Shown: positions 55,290 to 64,000 of the stretch, in pieces | How positions within the stretch are numbered: position 1 is the stretch's first letter | How the letters are laid out: each line of letters starts with the position of its first letter | Source of the DNA: Paralithodes platypus | Lineage: Eukaryota; Arthropoda; Malacostraca; Decapoda; Lithodidae | Assembly (NCBI GenBank): GCA_032716605.1 | Contig: CM064580.1 | Coordinates: forward strand, 31,289,684-31,353,683 | Direction: 5' to 3' | DNA length: 64,000 nt | Program-made: the position numbers and the translations under genes | The notes under the pieces: generated by a model | Told to the model about the DNA's origin: nothing | Seen by the model: only the letters and a program-made list of their open reading frames with translations | Databases searched by the model: none

Positions 55290-55800
55290 TTGCTTCTCAA
55301 AAACTGTATACATTTTGTAACTCTACATTGAACATTGAGGCAGACATCAAAAGAGAACATGGCACGTCTGGGCTCAGTATAGTACAAGGAGCAGAAATTT
55401 CAATAGAGGAACTGATGGCAGTAGGAACGACATCCTGTACCCCAGGAGAGGGAGGAATGGCAGAGGTGGGACCAGGGATGGCCACAGGGGAAGCAGTCAC
55501 AGGTTGGAAGTCGTCCATGTGCGAGCCAAGTTTAATAGCCAAAAGATCAGTCGGGAGTAAAAAATTGGTAGAGGAAAGCCAAACAAATGACTCCTTTCAG
55601 AGGGTAAATCTCTCCTAGCCCCAAGGCTTAAGGCAGGGGCCGGAGCAGGGATCAGTACCCAACTAGGTAGGGGCTGCCCCCCTTGAGGTGGGCAGTAACT
55701 GATCAGTTGCGGTAAATACCACATTCCACCATCAGTGCCGGAGCCTAGCACCCCCACATACCCCCTACAATCGGAGGTGTAGAACTGGATCACGCAATTT
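55290..55800 (-). pseudogene. Pro/Ser-rich ORF debris, unidentified
   Basis: A minus-strand frame of about 80 codons (55542-55297) reads PVTASPVAIPGPTSAIPPSP and ISSSIEISAPCTILSPD. Such low-complexity Pro/Ser stretches occur in ORF1 proteins of non-LTR elements. No zinc knuckle or other domain is visible, so I do not assign it. Confidence 0.25.
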
Positions 55801-55820
55801 CTCGATAAAACTATACAGAG

Positions 55821-56120
55821 CTGGTTTCACACGAGCGCTTATTCCCTCAACTTTTAACCTCAACACTGATCTGGCAGCTTTTGAGGTAACTTATTAAATA
55901 ATTCTGTCTCCCAAGTTAATATATTTTCAGTCTAGTTACTGATATCTGTACAAAATTTCCCAGAAATGTTGCCAGAACAATGTTGACCATTAAATGTGGA
56001 CTATAAAAGGCAGATTTAAACGAACGCTTATTTCCCATCAACTTTTTACAACAATTTGTGTTGGCAGTACTTTTTAAAATAGTTTGTATACGAATGATCT
56101 CATATATACCTTCAATCTAG
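55821..56120 (+). repeat. Diverged tandem duplication, about 200 bp period
   Basis: CACACGAGCGCTTATTCCCTCAACTTTT near 55828 is echoed by AAACGAACGCTTATTTCCCATCAACTTTT near 56017, and both copies end in CAATCTAGTTA/CAGTCTAGTTA. Old duplicate, non-coding. Confidence 0.5.
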
Positions 56121-56124
56121 TTAA

Positions 56125-56301
56125 CCCCTTCTGAACTAGTGACGTCCTTCTTATTATAATTTTGCAACTCTTAGATGATTTTCTTAAGATTAAGAAGGGC
56201 TTCTAGCATTTAATCATTTTAGCTACCTCAGCTCCTTCCTAAGCTGAATAAAATCATCTAATAGTTGCCAGAATATGGTGAAAAGGACGTCAGCTGAAGT
56301 G
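56125..56301. mobile_element. Short TTAA MITE, 177 bp, strong TIRs
   Basis: Between TTAA 56121-56124 and TTAA 56302-56305. Left CCCCTTCTGAACTAGTGACGTCCTTC and right GAAAAGGACGTCAGCTGAAGTG are inverted, as are the inner TTAGATGATTTT / AAAATCATCTAA blocks, giving about 60 bases of foldback per side. Confidence 0.8.
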
Positions 56302-56479
56302 GTTAACGATACCAGAGCAAAATTATTATCAACTTAATGCCAGAACAAGATACATATCAAAAGTTGCCGGAGAGAACCTCATTAACTCCATCATATTGAA
56401 CAGTCGTTTTATAGAACTGAGCGATCTCTGCCATACCCATAGCTTACTCTGACTGCTCGTTTTACTTATATATCTTCTA

Positions 56480-56795
56480 GATCTCAAGTGACGGCGTCTT
56501 TTCCGTGGATTGACCTCCCAGATTGGGAGCCAAAGCGTCACATTGTTCCCTTGCCCCTATACTTTCCCTTCATAATTGCTGAGGGGCACAGGGCCTTGGG
56601 TGGGGCTTTGGTATCCCGGGCATTTCCGCACCCTCTTCAGCTCCCTGCCTTGGAGTGGCTTCGGTCACCCAGGCTTTGTTAGTGGTAAGCAGGGAGGGTT
56701 TTGTGGGGGCGCTCGTTTATGGCCTTGGCCTTGCTCAAGACCTTGGGGCTGTTCGGCCAGACAGCCTGGGGAACAACAACAACAACAACAACAGT
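56480..56795 (+). other. Possible retroelement 3' tail ending in (CAA)n
   Basis: A GC-richer stretch (CTTGGGGCTGTTCGGCCAGACAGCCTGGGG) leads straight into an (AAC)n run at 56770-56792. This looks like a 3' UTR and simple-repeat tail of a non-LTR element. No RT motif precedes it. Confidence 0.35.
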
Positions 56796-56843
56796 AATTT
56801 TATTTTATTTCCTTTATTTAATATTTTAGGTAACGCTTCATAA

Positions 56844-58503
56844 TTGGTGACATAGAGTCTGGTGATATAGAGCCTGGTGATATAGAGTCTGGTGATATAC
56901 AGTTTGGTGATATAGAGCTTGGTGATATAGAGTTTGGTGATATAGAGTCTGGTGATATAAAGTTTGGTGATATAGAGCTTGGTGATATAGAGTTTGGTGA
57001 TATAGAGTTTGGTGATATAGAGTCTGGTGATATAGAGTCTGGTGATATAGAGTTTGGTAATATAGAGTTTGGTGGTATAGAGTTTGGTGGTATAGAGTCT
57101 GGTGTTATAGAGTCTGGTGATATAGAATTTGGTGATATAGAGTCTGGTGATATAGAGTTTGGTGCTATAGAGTTAATTGGTGCTATAGAGTCTGGTGATA
57201 TAGAGTTTGGTGATATATAGTTTGGTGATATTGAGTTTGGTGATATAGTTTGGTGATATAGAGTTTGGTAATACAGAGTTGGGTGATATAGAGTCTGGTG
57301 ATATAGAGTTTGGTGATATAGAGTCTGGTGATATAGAGTTTGGTGATATAGAGTCTGGTGATATAGAGTTTGGTGATATAGAGTTTGGTGATATAGAGTT
57401 TGGTGATCTAGAGTTTGGTGATCTAGAGTCTGGTGATATAGAGTTTGTTGATATAGAGTTTGGTGGTATAGAGTCTGGTGATATAGAGTTTGGTGATATA
57501 GAGTTTGTTGATATAGAGTTTGGTGGTATAGAGTTTGGTGATATAGAGTTTGGTGATATAGAGTTTGGTGGTATAGAGTCTGGTGATATAGAGTTTGGTG
57601 ATATAGAGTCTGGTGATATAGAGTTTGGTGATATAGAGTTTGGTGATCTAGAGTTTGGTGATCTAGAGTCTGGTGATATAGTCTGGTGATATAGAGTTTG
57701 GTGATATAGAGTTTGTTGATATAGAGTTTGGTGGTATAGAGTCTGGTGATATAGAGTTTGGTGATATAGAGTCTGGTGATATAGAGTTTGGTGATATAGA
57801 GTTTGTTGATATAGAGTTTGGTGGTATAGAGTCTGGTGATATAGAGTTTGGTGATATAGAGTTTGGTGATATAGAGTTTGGTGGTATAGAGTTTGTTGAT
57901 ATAGAGTTTGGTGGTATAGAGTTTGGTGATATAGAGTTTGGTGATATAGAGTTTGGTGATATAGAGTCTGGTGATATAGAGTTTGGTGGTATAGAGTCTG
58001 GTGATATAGAGTTTGGTGATATAGAGTTTGTTGATATAGAGTTTGGTGGTATAGAGTCTGGTGATATAGAGTTTGGTGATATAGAGTTTGTTGATATAGA
58101 GTTTGGTGGTATAGAGTCTGGTGATATAGAGTTTGGTGATATAGAGTCTGGTGATATAGAGTTTGGTGATATAGAGTTTGTTGATATAGAGTTTGGTGGT
58201 ATAGAGTCTGGTGATATAGAGTTTGGTGATATAGAGTTTGGTGATATAGAGTTTGGTGATATAGAGTTTGGTGATATAGAGTTTGGTGGTATAGAGTTTG
58301 TTGATATAGAGTTTGGTGGTATAGAGTTTGGTGATATAGAGTTTGGTGATATAGAGTTTGGTGATATAGAGTTTGTTGATATAGAGTTTGGTGGTATAGA
58401 GTCTGGTGATATAGAGTTTGGTGATATAGAGTTTGGTGATATAGAGTTTGGTGGTATAGAGTCTGGTGATATAGAGTCTGGTGATATAGCCTGGTTATAT
58501 AGC
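56844..58503 (+). repeat. 15 bp minisatellite (GGTGATATAGAGTYT), about 110 copies
   Basis: Variants include GGTGGTATAGAG, GTTGATATAGAG and GATCTAGAG units. The period is five codons without stops in several frames, so long artificial frames run through it (GDIEFGDIES on plus, SISPNSISPD on minus). Blocks of about four to six units recur in the same variant order, indicating higher-order amplification. Confidence 0.95.
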
Positions 58504-59494
58504 TTTAAGCCCGGGAATACCTCTCGCAGTGAAGAGTTAGGAATGGAGCCGCGTAATTTGATCTTTGTATGCTGAAGCCACTCCATTTTTTGCGAGTCAT
58601 CCTGAAGTCTAGCAAACTTTGCTCGTCACTGATGGATCCACAAGTCACTCCCGGGTTCCCTTGGCTCACTATGCAGTGCCCCATTATGGATTTTAGCTGT
58701 TATTTACACAACAGGACCCTAAGCCTTGGATACCGTCATTTATTGCTGCTACGTTCATTTAACCATCTCAGAATTTTGAAGCCATCTTTAAGCAAGTTTA
58801 TACAACATGAACATTACCTCTAGCTATCGATAGGGTATAAACTTTCCAACTAACCTTCTAAGCATCTACTCTCTTTATAAGCTTATTTAAATCGTCTAAT
58901 GAAAGCTACAATAACGTGGAAGAATACGTCATACTATACTGAGCGGTTAACAATATTATTATAATTTAGCTTTGACATCTTTGTTTTCCAATAATATCTT
59001 CGGTGAGGTGCCAAAGTTCATTCACAATAATATCTTCATTTACATCTATTCAGTTTATTAGCCCCATTTTGATTTGCATTTATATGTTGGTTTAGTAGCG
59101 ACATCTTCACTTAATAGTCCCAATCTGATTAAATTGCCACATTCTAATATAGTATTGACATCTTCATTTGCCAGTCCTATCTCCATGTATTAGGAATGTC
59201 ATAAGCAGCCATATCTTTACTTATTTACCTGGCAGCTGCGAAATGCCTTCAGAAAGGTTTTGTAGGAGCTCTGCAACCTGCCTTGAGATGTATAAACATG
59301 AAAAAAACCGCGCCAAGAGGCCTAGGCGCCAGAAAATATTATCAAGAATAGGCCTACATGGTAACTTTCGATACCAAATATCATAATACACTTAAAACCC
59401 ACACACACAGCCACACACTCATACTCACACACCTTTATTATCATGGAGGCAGTGGCAGGGCTCTGGGACCGTCCCTCATTCCCAAATATGTACC
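58504..59494. other. No gene seen
   Basis: AT-rich spacer. It has a short CACACAC tract near 59400 and some repeated TGACATCTTCA-like words near 58975-59165. No supported feature. Confidence 0.5.
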
Positions 59495-59607
59495 ATACAC
59501 TACACTTTCTTTTTTTGTTTTGTTTTCTATGTGAATAAGGGAGACAAAAGGCATAACTGCCTGCAGCGAGTGCTTCCCCCAGAGGTCAAAGAGTGACTGG
59601 GCCAAAA

Positions 59608-62600
59608 TCAAGAAACGTTCGAGATAAAATGCCTGGACACGCGGAGTTTGAAGCAATTTAAGTCATAGGAAGAGGGAAAGACTGATTCTGGGAGAGAGTT
59701 CCAGAGCTCAGCAGTTGAATAGAAGAAAGTCTGAGAATAGTGTTTCACTCTTGGGTTGGAGAGTTGCACAGAGTAGGGGTGGGATTGTGTTGCAAGGCGG
59801 GTACTATACAACCGTACTACTACGTACCATACGTCGAGGAGGTGGTATACACTGGGAAAGCTCCGAAGAACACTGATTATTGTAGTAGCGATAGAATAGC
59901 GAGAGAGATGCAAATTGCGGCGAAGAGAGAGAGATTGCAGAGAGTTGGTGAGTGGACGGGAGTTAATGATACAAAAGGCTTTCCTTTCTACTTTATCTAG
60001 GAGTGCAGTGTGAGAGGATCCTCCCCACACATGTGATCAATACTCAATACAAGGACGCACTGTGCCCCTGTACAGAGCAAGAAGCTGCGCAGGGGTAAAG
60101 AACCCCTTGAGGCGGTTGAGCACACCCAGCTTCTGGGAGGCTGCCTTAGCGGTACTGGTTATATGGTCCTTCCAAGTGAGAGCAGAAGAAAAAGAGACAC
60201 CAAGAACATTGAGAGAAGTTGAAGGGCTGATTTTTGCATTGTTGAAGAATAAGGGTCAGTCCTCTGGAGGCTCTTGACAGGTAGTAAGATGGATTAATTG
60301 AGTCTTTGAAGCATTAACCCCTTCAGACTCATATGATGCAGAGGTTACCAGATTAGCAATAATAAATAGAGTTCTCTCACTCTTATAATTACCTCTCCAA
60401 AATTAGTTTTCTGCCCACAGCTAACTCAAAGACAACTGCAGAGGTTGAAGTAACTAAACTAAAGGTTTCTAAATACCCCTGATGGTAACAAAGGCTTTAA
60501 AGTATCCCTAATCGGCTCAAAATCGCGTCATATGTCGGAGAGGGTTAAATGCAACAAGGTTTTCTCTTCCCCAATTGAAAATAGTCCCTAGATCAGAAGA
60601 TAAGTGTCTTATGGCTTCATTACGTTTGCTTTTAAGGGACTTCTGGCTGGGGCGTTCTGGAAATCTAATTGAGTGGTGTAAGGTAGAGTCGTCTGCATAT
60701 GAATGGATGGGACTGGATGTACAGTTGAGAAGATCATTTATGAAAATTAGAAAAAGAATAGGATATAGGACAGAACCCTGAGAAACACCGGAGTTGATAG
60801 GATGAGGAAGTGAGCGATGGCTGTCCAAAACCGCAGCTATGGAACGGCCGAAAAGGAAATTAGAGACAAAGGCACAGATGGAGGGACAGAAACCGAAGGA
60901 GGGCAGTTTGGAAATTAAAGATTTGTGCCAGACTCTATCGAAGGCCTTCGATATGTCTAGTGCAACAGAAAAAGTCTCACCGAAGTCGCGAAAGTTGGAT
61001 GACCAAGAGTTAGTAAGATATGAAAGAAGATCACCAGTAGAGCGACCCTTAAGGAAGCCATACTGGCGATCTGAGAGCAGATTATGAGAAGAGAAATGCT
61101 TAACAAATTTGGAAGCAAGAATAGATTCAAAAACTTTATAGAGATACAAGAGATGAGAGCAATTGGACGATAGTTGGAGGTTTGAGAGCGGTCACCCTTC
61201 TTTGGGACAGGTTTAATGAGAGCAAACTTCAAGCAAGAAGGTAAGACGTGAGAGGAGAGACAGAGACGAAAGAGTTTGCCTAGGCAGGGGGTCAACACGG
61301 AAGCACAGTTTTTGAGTACAACAGGAGGAAAACCGTCCGGATCGTATGCCTTCTTAGTATTAAGCCCAGAGAGGGTAGAAAGTACAACTTTAGAAGAGAT
61401 TAGGATATTAGGCATAAGTAAAAGAGAGGGGGGTGGAGAGGGAGGAATAGCACCGGAATCATCCAAGGTAGAGTTTCTAGCAAATATTTCAGCGAAGAGT
61501 TCAGCTTTGTCAGAGGAAGAAGCGATGGTTGTGCCATCAGAGTGGAAAAGGGGAGGGAAAGACGAGGAAGAAAAATTGTTGGAGAGGTTTTTGGCTAGAT
61601 GCCAGGAAGCTTGGGAAGAGGTAGAGTTGGATAGTTCAGTGCATTTATTATTGATGAAAGAGTGCTTGGCAAGTCGAAGAACAGATTTGGCTTGATTCCG
61701 GGCAGAAATATAGGAAAAAAGAAAATCTTGGATTTTTAAGGCGTCGGTTCTGTTTGAATGCTTCCTCATTGATGTGGACGGCAGTATAACAAGCGTGAGT
61801 ATACCAAGATTTTTTTGCATTAGACTGAGAGAAAGAATATGGAATGTACGCTTCCATGCTCGAGAGGATTAACTCGGTAATGCATTCAGCACTCTCCGAG
61901 GGTTCCTGGCCACGGAAGCAGAAGTCATTCCATGGGAAATCAAAGAAGTACTGCCGGAGAGCCTCCCAGTCGGCAGCGCCAAAGTGCCACAATCGCCGCC
62001 GGCTGGGAGGATCGGGTGGCCATACTGAAGAGATAGGACAGGTGACGGAGATAAGTTAATGGTCGAAGGAGCCCAAAGGAGAGAAAAAATTGACAGTATA
62101 AGAAGAAGGGTTCGAAGTCAGAAATAAGTCAAGAATGTTGGGCCGATCTCCAAAGCGAACCGAGATACGGGTGGGTTGCTGGACCAGCTGCTCTAGGTCA
62201 TTTATGATAGAAAAGACGTAGACTTGTTCACCAGGTTGGTCAGTATAGTGAGAGAAGAGCCATTAGCGGTGGTGAACGTTGAAATCTCCTAAGATGGAGA
62301 TTTCAGAGAAGGGAGAGATGGATAGAATGTGTTCCACTTTAGAGTTTAGATAGTCAAAGAATTTGAGAAAGTCGGTAGAGTTAGGAGAAAGATAGACAGC
62401 ACAGAAATATTTAGTATGAGAATGACAGTATAGTTTGAGCCATAAAGTTGAGAATGCAGAGGAGTCGACATCGGGAACACGAGAGCAAGTGAGTTTGTTG
62501 TGCACGTATGCACAACATCAGCCTTTGGCTTTGAAACTTGGATAGAGAAAGTAGGAGGATACAGAGAAGGGGCTGCTGGAAGTTGTCTCAGATACCTGTG

Positions 62601-62916
62601 TTTCAGTGAGGAAAAGAAGATCAGGTTTGTAGGTGGATAAATGGTGTTCTATTGAGTGAAAGTTAGAGGAAAGGCCGCGATAATTGCAAAAGTTGATAGT
62701 AAGGGTGACAGGCCGTGGTCCAGAGCATTTAGAGGGGTCGTCAGGGGAAGGACGGGCAGGTGTGGGGGCATTTATGGTCCCCCCCCCCCGCCCATTGGGG
62801 ACTCTGAGGCTGGGCCTGTGTTCATCATTGAATATTTTTTTTGTGGAAGGAGGAAGTGTGGTGTGCATGTTAAGTGTAGTGAAGTAGATAGGAGGAGGAG
62901 GTGTTTGTGAGAGCAT
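59608..62916 (-). pseudogene. Family A ORF: EEP endonuclease plus reverse transcriptase, broken
   Basis: ATG at 62916 (MLSQTPPPP). After a Pro-rich start come endonuclease motifs: INFCNYRGLSSNFHSI, LLFLTETQVSE, CAVYLSPNS, ISILGDFNVHH, and SPLGSFDH (usual SDH altered). Then FHSDGTTIASSSDKAELFAE and RT motifs PDGFPPVVLKN, NYRPIALISC, ALDISKAFDRVWHKSL, NSGVSQGSVL (Pro to Ser) and HSYADDSTLHHS (intact YADD). The tail follows the MITE: SLNVLGVSFSSALTWKDHI, then WNSLPESVFPSSYDLNC, with a stop at 59610-59608. Stops and frameshifts near 62518, 62263, 61650 and 61150 break it. Confidence 0.85.
60318..60544. mobile_element. TTAA MITE (piggyBac-like), 227 bp, with readable empty site
   Basis: Flanked by TTAA at 60314-60317 and 60545-60548. 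Ends CCCCTTCAGACTCATATGA and TCATATGTCGGAGAGGG are inverted. Removing it and one TTAA rejoins the family A RT frame as VAFNASK, so insertion was precise at TTAA. TTAA targeting with CCC-type ends is characteristic of piggyBac. Confidence 0.85.
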
Positions 62917-63184
62917 GCTAGACTACTCTCGTGTAAGTGAGGCACAAAGGAAATCAGTAAGAGTGGCCAAGCAAATGAAACAGGAATTCCAGCGACTCCT
63001 TATCAAATGCTCACAGCCTTTCCTGGGTATAGCCCTGTTCGATTGGTGCCTACAATCTATCCCCATTCCCCCTATTAGTTGCCTTGTGCGACACGACACG
63101 CAGTAGGACGCGTGGGGCATATTCTTTTTTTTCTCCACCATAAGATGGAGGCCCCCTTACCCCCAGGGGAAAGGGAGCGAGTGG

Positions 63185-63775
63185 AGAGGCCCTAAATAGA
63201 GCGTAACGCTTGCACGGACTATAAATAGCAAGGGAACAAAGGAAGGAATACATTTCTCCCTTCCACCAACACTCACCTCCCGACTCGCTTATATAAAACC
63301 TTATGGATTTATGTACTTTAATCTTTCTCTACACTTAATTTCTGGGTCCTAATTTTTCATGTATGCCTTCATGTGCCTTGTGGTGCAATAATATTGCTTT
63401 AAATGGGAGATAAAATGGATATTACGTAAGTCATCCCTTCCCTCCTCTCATCTGACAGGGGTGCCATTCGCGAGAGACAGGGTTACCATTCGCGCCATCC
63501 GTGAATCCCCTGCAACATACCACATCCACATCCACATCATTTGTGTGCAACAATCATTCACAGTGGGATGTATGGGTGTGATACCAACATGCTGATGTAC
63601 AATTCATTATGTTTTGCGAGGATCAGAATTACAGTCGAGTTCTCGCATCATGGCGGGCTTATAAAATCATGATTGCGCATCTGTTGGGTTATTCTATAAT
63701 TGTTAATCAAATTGCATGTGTCCAAAATTAAATAAGGGGTCTAGATATGTGCCCAGATTGTTCATAAAATTGTCA
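63185..63775. other. No gene seen
   Basis: Spacer 5' of family A, with short direct repeats (GGGGTGCCATTCGCG / GGTTACCATTCGCG near 63460-63495). No supported feature. Confidence 0.5.
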
Positions 63776-63777
63776 AT

Positions 63778-64000
63778 CTAATTATTGTAAGCTGGAGAAT
63801 TTACTTTAAATGTAATGTTCGTCTCAATATCGTGTGCATGATTCAGGTGCAGGATAGGTCCCAAAACTGAATCCTTATGGCACACAATTTGTGACGTTTG
63901 TAACTTTGCCATTATATATATTGTATTCGTTTCATTCATCTTAATAGCTAATTCGCAATCCATGTTGTAAGCCATAGTTTTTATAGTTAAAGTTATCAAA
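63778..64000 (-). pseudogene. Weak reverse transcriptase relic at the window edge
   Basis: An open minus-strand frame contains KDSVLGPILHLNHAHDIETN, resembling the PQGSVLGPLLFLIYINDI block, followed by FKVNSPAYN where FADD would be expected. Upstream residues are not diagnostic and the frame leaves the window. Tentative. Confidence 0.4.

Larger units (their letters stand above)
59495..63180 (-). mobile_element. Family A Jockey/L2-like retrotransposon, near full length
   Basis: The 3' end is an A-rich tract on the minus strand (T-rich on plus near 59505-59525), preceded by the 3' UTR shared with 6325-6425 and 14500-14600. The 5' leader at about 63090-63180 (GCGACACGACACGCAGTAGG, CCCCCAGGGG) resembles the family C leader. 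Carries one long broken ORF and a TTAA MITE. Confidence 0.8.

Noticed and set aside
57279..57689. Plus-strand frame of GDIEFGDIES repeats
   Set aside because: It lies wholly in the 15 bp minisatellite. Openness follows from the period and there is no flanking gene structure.
57663..58586. Minus-strand 307-codon frame of SISPNSISPD repeats
   Set aside because: Same minisatellite read on the other strand. No conserved domain or signal peptide.

Overview
KIND OF SEQUENCE. This is a eukaryotic, AT-rich, repeat-dominated nuclear window in which I recognise no intact single-copy host gene. The mix of elements fits an arthropod genome, most likely a decapod crustacean. It includes several non-LTR retrotransposon lineages (RTE-like, CR1 with an esterase ORF1, Jockey/L2-like, and an I-like lineage with RNase H), Penelope-like elements with a GIY-YIG domain, long-TIR DNA transposons with a MADF protein, many TTAA-flanked MITEs, solo LTRs, and (AT)n, (AG)n and minisatellite arrays. 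The organism call is inference from element content only. LAYOUT. 1-350: RTE-type C-terminal relic. 371-5928: one long-TIR DNA transposon (PIF/Harbinger-like, TTA flanks) with a broken MADF-domain gene on the minus strand and core-promoter-like sequences in an internal inverted repeat. 6.1-11.5 kb: a decayed plus-strand RTE-like element split by two TTAA-type insertions and by a 5'-truncated minus-strand retrotransposon (family B, 8616-10901) that keeps a 737-codon open frame. 12.1-16.3 kb: 3' scraps of two retrotransposon families, an (AG)n tract and a GATGATGGT-type array. 16336-24225: a nested cassette. A 3.2 kb RTE-like element (family C, 20752-23962) is flanked by a roughly 263-280 bp direct repeat, and the left copy of that repeat is split by a head-to-head pair of Penelope-like elements. 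24.2-27.4 kb: palindrome cluster, candidate solo LTR, and a 330 bp tandem repeat with two tRNA-like units per period. 29-35.4 kb: TTAA MITEs, a second, badly broken family C copy with a clean 9 bp TSD, a GC-rich coding-like relic, and a tandem array. 35.45-39.85 kb: nearly full-length CR1-like element with ORF1 (zinc-ribbon-like N-terminus, coiled coil, esterase) and ORF2 (endonuclease, reverse transcriptase). 40.4-41.3 kb: two adjoining MITEs. 42.7-51.35 kb: three-level nest. An I-like element with RNase H (family G) is split by a family B copy (45359-50280), which is split by a 1,899 bp solo LTR (46598-48496). 51.4-56.5 kb: MITEs, a CR1 3' fragment and proline-rich debris. 56844-58503: a 15 bp minisatellite. 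59.5-63.18 kb: a near full-length but broken Jockey/L2-like element (family A) carrying a TTAA MITE whose empty site can be read from the host protein frame. HOW THE PARTS RELATE. Nothing resembles a cooperating host pathway. The window records successive transposition, and the nesting gives relative ages: the G and RTE relics are oldest, B and C inserted later, and the LTR, Penelope pair and TTAA MITEs are youngest at their sites. All element ORFs except the truncated family B frame carry stops or frameshifts. I found no convincing previously undescribed functional system. The best leads are the unusually long duplication flanking family C, the Penelope palindrome with hammerhead-like motifs, the 54 bp hairpin inside the solo LTR, the TTAA MITE network, and the mirrored promoters in the Harbinger-like element.
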